Shown here: piece after piece, positions 36,225-44,599 of the stretch
How the letters are laid out: each line of letters begins with the position of its first letter
Numbering within the stretch: the stretch's first letter is position 1
Assembly (NCBI RefSeq): GCF_003725695.1
Contig: NZ_RJSE01000003.1
Location: 1-64,000 of the forward strand
Origin: Nocardioides marmoriginsengisoli
GTDB taxonomy: Bacteria > Actinomycetota > Actinomycetes > Propionibacteriales > Nocardioidaceae
Direction of reading: 5' to 3'
Length of the DNA: 64,000 nt
Made by a program: the position numbers and the translations under genes
The notes under the pieces: generated by a model
The model's database searches: none
Seen by the model: only the letters and a program-made list of their open reading frames with translations
Told to the model about the DNA's origin: nothing

Positions 36225-36842
36225 ATGTCGAACTTCATCGAGGTGACCGGCAACGGAGCCGCGACCCAAGCCCCCGACCGGATCGACCTGCACATCGCCG
36301 TGTCCCTGGTTCGACCCGGCGTCGCCGAGGCCCTGGACGCCGTCAACAGCCGGGTGCGCGACCTGGGCGTCGCACTGCGCGAGGCCGGTCTCGGCGATGC
36401 CGACATCAGAACCACGCACAGCAACGTCTCCGAGGAGTACGGCGGCCCGGACAACGCCCGTTCCGGATACCGCGCCGGCCAGGACCTGCAGCTCCGGGTG
36501 GCCGACCTCGGCCGGCTCGACGAGGTGCTCGCGGCGGCGGTGGCCGCTGCCGGCGACGACTTCCGGATGAGCCACCTCGCCTGGGCGATCTCCGACCCGG
36601 CAGCACTGATGGAGCAGGCCCGGGCAGCAGCCTTCGAGGACGCCCGCGCCAAGGCCGAGCAGCTCGCCGCCCTGACCGGCGCCGAGCTCGGTGCGCTGCG
36701 CCGGATCGTCGAGGGGTACGGCGGTGGTGGCGTCCCCCGGCTGGCGATGGCGAAGGCCGATGCCGCGGGTTTCGCGCCGGAGCGCGGCTCCAGCCAGGTC
36801 GAGACCAGTCTCACGGTGCGCTGGGCCCTCGTGCATGGGTGA
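36225..36842 (+). CDS. SIMPL-domain (DUF541) protein
   Basis: A 205-residue protein beginning FIEVTGNGAATQAPDRIDLHI, the classic SIMPL start strand, with the conserved middle segment AFEDARAKAEQLAALTGAELG. Most SIMPL proteins carry a signal peptide; this one has none, so it is probably cytosolic. The family has no agreed biochemical function. The gene stands alone between uvrB and the cardiolipin synthase-like gene, 33 bases from the latter. Confidence 0.85.
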   Translation: MSNFIEVTGNGAATQAPDRIDLHIAVSLVRPGVAEALDAVNSRVRDLGVALREAGLGDADIRTTHSNVSEEYGGPDNARSGYRAGQDLQLRVADLGRLDEVLAAAVAAAGDDFRMSHLAWAISDPAALMEQARAAAFEDARAKAEQLAALTGAELGALRRIVEGYGGGGVPRLAMAKADAAGFAPERGSSQVETSLTVRWALVHG

Positions 36843-36863
36843 TCGTCGCTCCGCTCGTTCGCG

Positions 36864-36869
36864 TAGCCT
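36864..36869 (+). promoter_or_regulatory. Putative -10 element before the phospholipase D-family gene
   Basis: TAGCCT is followed by six bases and the GTG at 36876. Confidence 0.4.
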
Positions 36870-36875
36870 CGACTC

Positions 36876-38135
36876 GTGAGCAGACCCACGGACGCCCTTC
36901 TCTCCGCGGGGCGCAAGATCTGGCCGGTGCTGCGACGCACCCTGTTCACCGTTCTCGGCGTCCAGCTGGTCCTGGCGTTCACGCTGACCCTGGTCGACTC
37001 CTGGCGCCGGCGCGGCAAGAAGCCGCAGCCCTTCACCACCCTGGAGCCGCAGGACGTCCGGATCGGCGAGGGCACGATCACGACGTACACGAACGGCGTC
37101 GACCTCTTCGAGGACATGCTCGCCGCGATCGACTCCGCGCGCAGCCAGGTGCTCTTCGAGACCTACATCTGGAAGGGCGACGAGACCGGCGAGCGGTTCA
37201 AGCGGGCCCTGACCGCGGCCGCCGACCGGGGCGTGGAGGTCTACGCGATCTACGATTCCTTCGCCAACCTGGTCGTCGACCCGCGCTTCAAGACCTTCTC
37301 CAAGATGCTCCGGGTGCTGAAGTACCCGATGTACACGGCCGGCTGGCGGTTCTTCGACCTGCGCCGCTACGGCCGGGACCACCGCAAGGTGCTGGTCGTC
37401 GACGACGGCGTCGCCTTCGTCGGCGGATTCAACATCGGTGCCGCCTACGCGACCGAGTGGCGTGACACGCACTGCCGGATCACCGGGCCGGCGGTCTGGG
37501 ACCTGAAGCGATCCTTCGCCGACTTCTGGAACGACCACCGCGGCGGCCGGCGCCCGCTCCTCCTGGAGACCACCGACGCCGAGTGGGAGCCCCGGATCCG
37601 GCTGCACCGCAACCTGCCCCGGCAGTGGATGTTCCCGATCCGGTCGATGTACCTGGAAGCGATCAACCGGGCCCGGCGCAACATCTGGATGACGCACGCC
37701 TACTTCCTCCCCGACCAGGACTTCGTCGACGCGCTCACCACGGCCGCACGCCGCGGGGTGGACGTGAAAATCCTGCTCCCCCGCACCTCGAACCACGTGG
37801 TCGCGGACTGGATCTCCCGCGGGTACTTCGGGCAGCTGCTCGAGTCGGGCGTCCAGATCCACCGGTTCGAGGGCGCGATGGTGCACGCCAAGACCGCCAC
37901 CATCGACGGCAAGTGGTCCACGGTCGGTACGGCGAACATCGACCGGCTGAGCATGTCCGGCAACTACGAGATCAACGTCGAGTTCATCGACACCGGCATG
38001 GCCGAGGTGATGGAGGCGATCTTCCGCTCCGACCTGGAGCAGTGCTCGCACCTGTCGTCCCGGGACTGGAACGCCCGCGGCGTGCACCGCCGGTTCACCG
38101 AGGCCGTGCTCAACCCGCTGCGCCACCTGCTCTGA
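36876..38135 (+). CDS. Cardiolipin synthase-like phospholipase D-family protein
   Basis: A 419-residue membrane-attached PLD-superfamily enzyme. A membrane helix spans residues ~23-40. The two HKD motifs are complete: H169-K171-D176 (HRKVLVVDD) and H337-K339-D344 (VHAKTATIDG), which together form one active site through a phospho-His intermediate. Cardiolipin synthesis from phosphatidylglycerol is the usual role; most actinobacteria also have a CDP-alcohol type enzyme, so another transphosphatidylation is possible. The GTG at 36876 is directly preceded by a -10-like element. Confidence 0.82.
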   Translation: MSRPTDALLSAGRKIWPVLRRTLFTVLGVQLVLAFTLTLVDSWRRRGKKPQPFTTLEPQDVRIGEGTITTYTNGVDLFEDMLAAIDSARSQVLFETYIWKGDETGERFKRALTAAADRGVEVYAIYDSFANLVVDPRFKTFSKMLRVLKYPMYTAGWRFFDLRRYGRDHRKVLVVDDGVAFVGGFNIGAAYATEWRDTHCRITGPAVWDLKRSFADFWNDHRGGRRPLLLETTDAEWEPRIRLHRNLPRQWMFPIRSMYLEAINRARRNIWMTHAYFLPDQDFVDALTTAARRGVDVKILLPRTSNHVVADWISRGYFGQLLESGVQIHRFEGAMVHAKTATIDGKWSTVGTANIDRLSMSGNYEINVEFIDTGMAEVMEAIFRSDLEQCSHLSSRDWNARGVHRRFTEAVLNPLRHLL

Positions 38136-38176
38136 GCCTCCTACCGCAGTCGGATCCCCCGAAGCCCCCGCCGCAC

Positions 38177-38182
38177 TAGGCT
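38177..38182 (+). promoter_or_regulatory. Putative -10 element before the SDR gene
   Basis: TAGGCT is followed by seven bases and the ATG at 38190. Confidence 0.45.
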
Positions 38183-38189
38183 CGCCACC

Positions 38190-39071
38190 ATGTTGCGCGC
38201 ACCCGTCAAGGACCTCCACGGCAAGAACGTCTTCCTCACCGGCGCGGCCAGCGGGATCGGCCGGGCGACCGCCATCCAGGCCGCACGCGAAGGCGCGGTC
38301 CTGTTCCTGACCGACGTCGACCAGCAGGGCCTCGTCGACGTGGTCGCCGAGATCACCGAGGCCGGCGGCGAGGTCGCCTACGCGGCCCCGGTCGACATCT
38401 CCGACCACGACGGCGTCCGGGCGATGGCCGACGAGATCACCGCGCAGGCCGGCGCCATGGACGTAGTGATGAACATCGCCGGGATCGCCTCCTGGGGCAC
38501 GATCACCGCGATGCCGCACAGCACCTGGAAGCGGGTCGTCGACATCAACCTGATGGGCCCGATCAGCGTGCTCGAGTACCTGGTGCCCCCGATGATCGAA
38601 GCGCGCCGAGGCGGCCAGATCGTCAACGTCTCGTCGGCCGCGGGCATCATCGGGATGCCGTGGCACGCCGCCTACTCGGCCAGCAAGTTCGGCCTCCGCG
38701 GCGTCTCCGAGGTGCTCCGCTTCGACCTGGCGCGGCACCGGATCGGGGTCAGCCTGGTCTGTCCCGGCGGCGTCGACACCGGGCTGACCGAGACGGTGAA
38801 CATTGCGGGCGTCGACAACGCCAGCCCCCAGTTCCGCAAGCTGCAGGGGCACTTCAAGAAGCGCGCGGTCACCCCCGAGCAGGCCGCCGCGTCGATCCTC
38901 AAGGGCGTCCGCCGCAACAAGTACTGGGTCTACACCTCCCCCGACATCCGATTCGCGCACTTCGGCCAGCGCTACTTCCCGCCCGGCTACGCGCTGGCGA
39001 TGACCGTGATGAACCGGGTCGCCAACAAGGCACTCCCGCAGGTCGGGCGCGCCGTCCGGGACGACGGATGA
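38190..39071 (+). CDS. Short-chain dehydrogenase/reductase
   Basis: A 293-residue classical SDR with cofactor motif TGAASGIGRA (about residues 17-26), an NIAG version of NNAG, and catalytic Tyr/Lys in HAAYSASKFGLRG. D43 in LTDVDQQG suggests NAD preference. It has a ~45-residue C-terminal extension with RNKYWVYTSPDIRFAHFGQRYFP in parts, seen in SDRs that act on lipid or steroid-like substrates. It overlaps the next gene by four bases (ATGA), forming a two-gene operon. Substrate unknown. Confidence 0.85.
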   Translation: MLRAPVKDLHGKNVFLTGAASGIGRATAIQAAREGAVLFLTDVDQQGLVDVVAEITEAGGEVAYAAPVDISDHDGVRAMADEITAQAGAMDVVMNIAGIASWGTITAMPHSTWKRVVDINLMGPISVLEYLVPPMIEARRGGQIVNVSSAAGIIGMPWHAAYSASKFGLRGVSEVLRFDLARHRIGVSLVCPGGVDTGLTETVNIAGVDNASPQFRKLQGHFKKRAVTPEQAAASILKGVRRNKYWVYTSPDIRFAHFGQRYFPPGYALAMTVMNRVANKALPQVGRAVRDDG

Positions 39072-39610
39072 GCGACCAGCCGCGGATCCTGCCCGGCGGC
39101 GTCCGGGAGCTCGGACCGGTGATCTGGACGTTCTCCCGGATCGCGGGCCGCGCCACCCGAACGGCACCGCCGGCGATCTTCACCACCCTCGGGCGCGGCC
39201 GCGGGCTCTTCTGGGGCTGGCTGCACTTCGCCGGCAAGCTGATGCCCGGCGGAAAGCTCCCCCGGCGCGAGACGGAGATGGTGATCCTGCGGGTCGCCTC
39301 GCTCCGCGGCTGCGACTACGAGTTCGAGCACCACGTCCGCCTGGGCCGCCGCGCCGGCGTCCGGCCCGAGGACGTCGAGCGGATCAAGGTCGGCTCCGGG
39401 GCCGAGGGCTGGCAGGGCCACGAGCAGCTGCTGATGCGGGTCACCGAGGAGCTCCAGGCGACGCGCGACCTCAGCGACGCCACCTGGGCGGACCTGCGCG
39501 CCGTGTACGACGAACGCACCAGCATCGAGCTGCTCCTGCTGATCGGGCACTACGACATGCTCGCGACCACGCTGATGACGCTGCGGCTGCGGCCGGACGC
39601 GCCCCGCTGA
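39068..39610 (+). CDS. Carboxymuconolactone decarboxylase-family protein
   Basis: A 180-residue protein of the CMD/AhpD fold. The core is RETEMVILRVASLRGCDYEF followed by HHVRLGRRAGV; the Glu, Cys and His line is kept, but the usual CxxC is reduced to one Cys (GCDYE), so a peroxidase-type disulfide is not possible. It lacks an N-terminal signal. It is co-translated with the SDR upstream. The stop codon at 39608-39610 lies inside the first unit of a tandem repeat. Function unknown; ring-cleavage chemistry or redox defence are guesses. Confidence 0.78.
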   Translation: MSDQPRILPGGVRELGPVIWTFSRIAGRATRTAPPAIFTTLGRGRGLFWGWLHFAGKLMPGGKLPRRETEMVILRVASLRGCDYEFEHHVRLGRRAGVRPEDVERIKVGSGAEGWQGHEQLLMRVTEELQATRDLSDATWADLRAVYDERTSIELLLLIGHYDMLATTLMTLRLRPDAPR

Positions 39611-39684
39611 TCCCGGACGTCGAGCCTGTCGAGACGCAGCACGACGCCGCTCGCTGATCCCGGACGTCGAGCCTGCCGAGACGC
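39605..39684. repeat. Tandem copies of the dispersed repeat (unit 47 bases)
   Basis: Two copies begin CGCTGATCCCGGACGTCGAG, at 39605 and 39652. Each includes the element also found at 36185; the second copy has C for T in the CTGTCGAG part. The first copy contains the stop codon of the preceding gene. The spacing suggests a 47-base tandem duplication. Confidence 0.8.
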
Positions 39685-39701
39685 CTGGACGTGCCCGAGG
39701 G

Positions 39702-40280
39702 TCAGTTGCTGGTCAGGTTGCTGAGCTTGACCTCGTCGAGCAGCCAGCGGCCGTCCTCGCGCACCATCATCATCGTCAACCGCGGCTGATCCAGGGTGGG
39801 CCGGTCGCTCCCCTTGCTGGTCAGCGTCTGGTCGACGAAGAGCAGCACGGTCACGTGGTCGGCGTCGACCGCGCGGGCGGCCGAGTCGACCACCGTTCCC
39901 TCGGCGTGCGCCCTGGTCTCGGTGACCAGTTCGCGGATCGGCGCGCTCACCTCGGCGTACTGGTCCTGGAACTTCGCCGTCCCCGCCGTCTCGGCCCAGG
40001 AGAAGTCCTCCTCCAGGCTCGCGTAGTCGTACGTCGTCAGCGACACGGCCGCTTGCCGCGCGGCCGCGTCCGCCGCCTTCTCGGCCGCCCGGAGCACCTG
40101 AGCACTGCTCCCGCCGCTGGTCGGCTCGTCGTTCTCCGCGGAGCGGATCAGGAACATCAGCGTGATCACCGATCCGACCAGCAGCACCGCGAGGACGGCC
40201 GAGATCTGCCGCCACTGCTTCAGCTTGTCGACCGGGTCGAGGTCGGGATCCTCTGCTGCGCTCGATGCCTCGGAGCTCAC
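39702..40280 (-). CDS. Mce-associated membrane protein of the second mce locus
   Basis: A 192-residue Mam protein: acidic cytosolic N-terminus (MSSEASSAAEDPDLDP), membrane helix at residues ~26-45, and an outer domain with TTYDYASLEEDFSWAE and the ending GRWLLDEVKLSN, typical of Mam. The GTG at 40280 overlaps the mceF stop (GTGA). It is the only mam gene of this locus; the other two loci have two each. Confidence 0.82.
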   Translation of the reverse strand: MSSEASSAAEDPDLDPVDKLKQWRQISAVLAVLLVGSVITLMFLIRSAENDEPTSGGSSAQVLRAAEKAADAAARQAAVSLTTYDYASLEEDFSWAETAGTAKFQDQYAEVSAPIRELVTETRAHAEGTVVDSAARAVDADHVTVLLFVDQTLTSKGSDRPTLDQPRLTMMMVREDGRWLLDEVKLSNLTSN

Positions 40281-41371
40281 CTGACCGGGCCCGGGGCGTG
40301 GTCAGCGCCGCGCTGGAGGTTCTTGGTGCCGTCGGGGCACCGGGCGGTGTCGACCAGCGGCCGGCGTACCGGGTTCATCGGGTCGCGGCGCGGCGTGTCG
40401 TAGATGCACTTGGTCGGCCGCTGCGGGATGCCGGTGATCAGCAGCTGGCCGTCCTTGACCGCCTTGCCCAGGACGCCGAGCCCGGAGGCGTAGCCGGTCA
40501 GGATCGCGCTCAGGTGCGGGGCGTAGGACCGGAACAGGTCGGAGAACGTCAGCGCCTGCCCCAGGAACGCGGGCAGGATCCGCGACGCGTCCTGGACCAG
40601 CGCCCGGAGCTGATCGATCTGCGCAGGCGCCTGCTTGAGCTGGCGGCGCAGCTCCGGGTCGTAGTTCTTCAGGAACGCGGCGAACTGCTTCGAGGACACC
40701 GCCAGCTGGCGGATGTCGGCGGCCTTCGACGTACCGATGTCGAGGACGGTGCTGCCGTTGGTGAGCAGCCGCTCCGTCTCCGGCCACAACCGGTCGAGGT
40801 CGGTGAGCAGCACCTGACCCTGGTCGACCAGCTTGCCGAGGTCGCCTCCGGTCCCGGCGAGACCGGTGCTGAGCTCGGTGAGCAGGGTGTGCAGCTGACC
40901 GGCGTCGACCTGGTCGAGCACCTTGTTGACCGCGATCACCGTCGAGGCCAGGGTCTTCGGCAGATCGGTCGCGGTCGCCGGAACGACGGACCCGTCCTTG
41001 AGGTACGGCCCCGAGCGGGTGCTCGGCTGGAAGTCCAGGTACTGCTCGCCCACCGGCGAGAGGCTCCGCACCTTGGCGACCGACTTGACCGGGATGTCGT
41101 CGTCCGCGGTGATCACCACGGTCGCCACGACCCCAGTCGCGGAGAGCTCGATCGTGCGCACCTTGCCGACCTTGATGCCGCGATACGTCACCGCCGAGCC
41201 CTCGAAGAGCCCGCCGGTCGAGGCCATCTCGACCTTGACGGTCTTGGTCCCCCGGATCAGCGGGGTGTCCAGCACCGAGTTGAAGAGGTAGGCAACGGTC
41301 AGCACCAGCACGATCAGGACGCCGAACAGGCTCTGCCAGAGCCGGTCGCGGAGCAGCGCGGCGACGTTCAT
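40277..41371 (-). CDS. mceF: MceF of the second mce locus
   Basis: A 364-residue Mce protein: membrane helix at ~12-32, Mce domain ~40-120 (GGLFEGSAVTYRGIKVGKV, SPVGEQYLDFQPS), helical region, and a basic C-terminal tail with two Cys (TKCIYDTPRRDP; TARCPDGTKN) that may form a disulfide outside the membrane. It is shorter than Mce4F. Gene order defines it as F. The ATG at 41371 overlaps the mceE stop. Confidence 0.86.
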   Translation of the reverse strand: MNVAALLRDRLWQSLFGVLIVLVLTVAYLFNSVLDTPLIRGTKTVKVEMASTGGLFEGSAVTYRGIKVGKVRTIELSATGVVATVVITADDDIPVKSVAKVRSLSPVGEQYLDFQPSTRSGPYLKDGSVVPATATDLPKTLASTVIAVNKVLDQVDAGQLHTLLTELSTGLAGTGGDLGKLVDQGQVLLTDLDRLWPETERLLTNGSTVLDIGTSKAADIRQLAVSSKQFAAFLKNYDPELRRQLKQAPAQIDQLRALVQDASRILPAFLGQALTFSDLFRSYAPHLSAILTGYASGLGVLGKAVKDGQLLITGIPQRPTKCIYDTPRRDPMNPVRRPLVDTARCPDGTKNLQRGADHAPGPVR

Positions 41372-42576
41372 CGGTCACCCCCGAGCAGGTCGAACAACGT
41401 CGGCTTCTCCGCCGGTGCCGTTGCTGCCGGCTTCTTGGCGCCACCGCCGAGCAGCGAGGACAGCAGCCCGCCGACGCCGCCGGTGGTCGACGGGGTCGCC
41501 TTGGTCGGCTTCTTGCCGCCGAGGACGCCGTTGAGGCCGTCGAGGATCCCGCCGAGCAGGCCGCCCGGTGATCCGGTGCTGCCGCCGCCGCCGGGCCCGA
41601 GGAAGTCGGGCATCTCGGAGCCGTCGAGACGGAGGATCAGGAACATGTTGGCGTAGTCGCCCGGGATGGCCTGGTTGAGCAGCTTCCCGACGTGCACCAG
41701 GTCCTTGAACGACGGACCTAGGTCGGCGCTCACGCTGAGGAACTCGTCCAGAACCGGGGTGACCTGCTTCACCATCTGCAGGGTCTGCGCACGGGTCTGG
41801 CCGACGACGGTGTTCGCCGCGTCCGAGAACTCGACCAGCTTGGCGAGGAGCTTGGTGAACCCGGGCGTGTTCTCCCGCAGCACCCTCGCGGCCGGCCGGA
41901 TGTCCTTCATCGCGGCGTTGATCGTGCTCTCGTTCTCCTTGAGGATCCGGGACACCCCGGCGAGCGCGTTCAGGGCCCGGTCGATGTCCCCGGTGGTGGC
42001 GTTGGCCTCGGCGAGGAACGTGTTCGACCGGTCGAGCAGCTCGCGCACCGTGCCCTCGCGGCCGCCGATCGCCTTGTTGAGCTGATCGGTGACCGTCTGC
42101 AGCTGGTTGAGCCCGCCCCCGTTCACCAGCAGCGATGCCGAGGCGAGCGCGTCCTCGACGGTCGGCGCCGTACTGGCCTTCTTCGGGTCGAGGGTCTGAC
42201 CGTCTGCGGCCAGAGCACCCCGAGCCGGGTTGCTCACGTCGACGAACAGCTCACCCAGCGGCGTGGTGTAGCGGAGCCGGGCGGAGGCGTCGCTGCGCAG
42301 TTGCGCCGAGGTGCGCACCTTGAGCGTGGCGATCGCCTTGAAGTCCTTGGTCGTGACCTTCTGCACCTTGCCGGAGTCGACGCCGTTGACCTTCACGGCG
42401 GCGCCCTGGGCCAGGTTCAGCGCCTCGTCGAACTGGACCTTGATCGTGATGGTGTCGCCGCTGACACCCGAGCCGGGCAGCGGCAGGTCGCGCATCGTCG
42501 GGCCGCAGCCGGTCACCAGCACCAGTCCGGCCGCGGCGACGACCGCGGTGCCGACCTTCGACGTCCGGGCGCTCAC
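41368..42576 (-). CDS. mceE: MceE lipoprotein of the second mce locus
   Basis: A 402-residue Mce lipoprotein; lipobox VTGC with C24 after a basic start and hydrophobic stretch. Mce domain at ~40-120 (ALNLAQGAAVKVNGVDSGKV, TTPLGELFVDVSNP). The C-terminal ~70 residues are Gly/Pro/Thr-rich and contain GGLLSSLLGGGAKK, close to the tail motif of Mce4E. The GTG at 42576 overlaps the mceD stop (GTGA). Confidence 0.87.
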   Translation of the reverse strand: MSARTSKVGTAVVAAAGLVLVTGCGPTMRDLPLPGSGVSGDTITIKVQFDEALNLAQGAAVKVNGVDSGKVQKVTTKDFKAIATLKVRTSAQLRSDASARLRYTTPLGELFVDVSNPARGALAADGQTLDPKKASTAPTVEDALASASLLVNGGGLNQLQTVTDQLNKAIGGREGTVRELLDRSNTFLAEANATTGDIDRALNALAGVSRILKENESTINAAMKDIRPAARVLRENTPGFTKLLAKLVEFSDAANTVVGQTRAQTLQMVKQVTPVLDEFLSVSADLGPSFKDLVHVGKLLNQAIPGDYANMFLILRLDGSEMPDFLGPGGGGSTGSPGGLLGGILDGLNGVLGGKKPTKATPSTTGGVGGLLSSLLGGGAKKPAATAPAEKPTLFDLLGGDR

Positions 42577-43625
42577 TTGCCGACTCCCAGCAGCTGGAGG
42601 AGGTTCTGCAGGTTCAGCAGCGACGGCCCGAACGCTGCACAGATGTCGGTCGGCAGCGAGTTGCAGAGCGTGTTCACGAGGCCGCCGATCGGCGTGATCA
42701 CCAGCGGATCCAGCCGGACCCGCAGGCTGCCGTCGTGGTAGAGGCCCTTCAGGTTCTGCAGCGTCAGCGGCATCACCCGGAGGATCTCGGTGAGGCGGTC
42801 CCGCTTGGTCAGCAGGGACTTCAGCAGGTCGGTGCTCCTCGACAGCGTCGTCGTCAGCTGCTGCCGGTTGGTGTGCGCGAAGTCGGCCACCAGGGCCACC
42901 GCGCTGCTCAGGGACCGGAGCGAGGACTGGAAGTTCGCCCGCTCGTCGGCGAGGAGGTCACTGGCCTTGCTGACCTGCGTGATGAAGGTCCGGACCAGCT
43001 CCTGGTTCTCCGCGATCGTCCCGGTCAGGGTGTCGAGCGACTTCACCGTCCCGGTGATGTTCCCGCGCTGGCCGGAGATCGAGTCGACGGCCGCGCCGAG
43101 CGCGGTGACCGCCCGGTTGAAGTCCTCACCCTTGCCGTCGAGCGCCTCGGAACCGGACTTCAGGATGTTCCGGATCGCGTTCCGGGTCTCCTTGGTGCCC
43201 GCGATCCCGGTGGCGAAGGTGTTCAGGGCGCCGAGCACGTCGTCGAAGTCGACCGGCGTCCGGGTCTGCGACTGCTCGATCACCGCGCCGTCGGCCATCT
43301 TCTTGCCGCCGTGGAAGACCGGGGTCAGCTCGACGTACCGGTCGGTGGCGACCGACCGGGCGACCACGACCGCACCGGCGTCGGCGGGGACGGCCTGATC
43401 GGCGTCGATCTTCATGACCACCCGGACCCGGGTGCCGTCGGGCTCGATCGCGGTGACCTTGCCGACGGTGACGCCGAGGATGCCGACGTCGTTGCCGACG
43501 AAGAGACCGGCGGAGTCGCTCATCAGGGCGGTGATCTTGATGCTGCCGCCGCCGCCCACCGGGGTGCAGCCGGAGAATCCGAACAGCATGGCCAGCAGCA
43601 GCGCGAGGCTCGTCAGCTTCTTCAC
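42573..43625 (-). CDS. mceD: MceD of the second mce locus, with lipoprotein-like signal
   Basis: A 350-residue Mce protein. Its first 20 residues, MKKLTSLALLLAMLFGFSGC, read as a lipoprotein signal with C20 at the cleavage site (FSGC; Phe at -3 is tolerated but not ideal). The Mce domain follows at once (~30-110, GLFVGNDVGILGVTVGKVTAI). MceD proteins normally have a plain signal anchor, as in the other two loci here. The GTG at 43625 overlaps the mceC stop and GGGGGG lies a few bases before it; the frame stays open to 43697, but only inside mceC. Confidence 0.84.
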   Translation of the reverse strand: MKKLTSLALLLAMLFGFSGCTPVGGGGSIKITALMSDSAGLFVGNDVGILGVTVGKVTAIEPDGTRVRVVMKIDADQAVPADAGAVVVARSVATDRYVELTPVFHGGKKMADGAVIEQSQTRTPVDFDDVLGALNTFATGIAGTKETRNAIRNILKSGSEALDGKGEDFNRAVTALGAAVDSISGQRGNITGTVKSLDTLTGTIAENQELVRTFITQVSKASDLLADERANFQSSLRSLSSAVALVADFAHTNRQQLTTTLSRSTDLLKSLLTKRDRLTEILRVMPLTLQNLKGLYHDGSLRVRLDPLVITPIGGLVNTLCNSLPTDICAAFGPSLLNLQNLLQLLGVGK

Positions 43626-44599
43626 TTGCAGCCCCCCAGCTTGCACTTCAGGTCGTCCGCCGGGATCGCCGGATCCTTCAGCCACAGGTCGCCCCACGGA
43701 CCGTTGCCGGTGGCGTTGGCCAGGTACCGCACGGTGGGTGCCATCGAGTCCAGCACTTCCTTCAGGGTCGCGTCCTGGTCCCGGAGCGTCTGCACCACGG
43801 TGTTGAGCTTGCGGATCGCCGGAGCCATGTCGGCCTTGGTCCCCTCGATGATCCTGCCGAGGTTGTCGGCCAGCGTCGTGGTCTCGGTGAGCAGGGTGTG
43901 GATCGCCGCCCGCCGCGAGGTGATCTCGGAGATGACCAGGTTCGACTGCCGCATCAGCGCCACGATGTCGGTACTGCTCGCCGAGAGCTGGTCGGTCACG
44001 CTCCGGGCCGCGGTGAGCAGCGCGCCCGTTTGGTCGCTGCGCTTCTCGACGGCCTCGGAGAGCCGGGCGATCCCGGTCAGCGCCGGGCCGATGTTCTGGC
44101 TGGTCGCGGTCAGCGTCTTGCTGGTCTCGGTCAGCGCCTTCGCCAGCACCACGGGGTCGAGCTTCTGGAGGTTCCCGGTGCCCTTCTCGAGGACGTCCTG
44201 GAGGTTGAACGGCACCGAGGTCCGCGACAGCGGGATCGTGTCGATCCGACCACTGCCTGCCGGTACGACGGCCAGGTAGTGCGTGCCGAGGAGGGTGGCG
44301 ACCTTCACCGACGCGCTGCTGTCCCGGCCGACCTTCACGTCGGAGTCGACGGTGAACTCGACCCGGACCTTGTCGCCGTCCAGCTCGATGCCCTTGATCT
44401 GACCGACCGGTACGCCGTACACCTCGACGTCCTCGCCGACCCGCAGGCCCGCGGTCTGCGCCAGCACCGCGTGGTAGGTGTTCGCGCCGAACGAGACGAA
44501 CGTGCTCAGCACCACCAGCACCGCCACCAGGCCGGCGGCGACGACGGCACCGATCCCGATCTTGAACGGGTCCCAGGTCGCTGTCTCCGTGAGCTTCAT
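43622..44599 (-). CDS. mceC: MceC of the second mce locus
   Basis: A 325-residue Mce protein: membrane helix ~15-37, Mce domain ~42-115 (GLRVGEDVEVYGVPVGQIKGI, TLLGTHYLAVVPAG), helical region, then a short Cys-containing end (DDLKCKLGGCK) with two Cys six residues apart. The ATG at 44599 overlaps the mceB stop (ATGA). The reading frame continues upstream through mceB without a stop, which is only a GC-rich shadow. Confidence 0.85.
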   Translation of the reverse strand: MKLTETATWDPFKIGIGAVVAAGLVAVLVVLSTFVSFGANTYHAVLAQTAGLRVGEDVEVYGVPVGQIKGIELDGDKVRVEFTVDSDVKVGRDSSASVKVATLLGTHYLAVVPAGSGRIDTIPLSRTSVPFNLQDVLEKGTGNLQKLDPVVLAKALTETSKTLTATSQNIGPALTGIARLSEAVEKRSDQTGALLTAARSVTDQLSASSTDIVALMRQSNLVISEITSRRAAIHTLLTETTTLADNLGRIIEGTKADMAPAIRKLNTVVQTLRDQDATLKEVLDSMAPTVRYLANATGNGPWGDLWLKDPAIPADDLKCKLGGCK

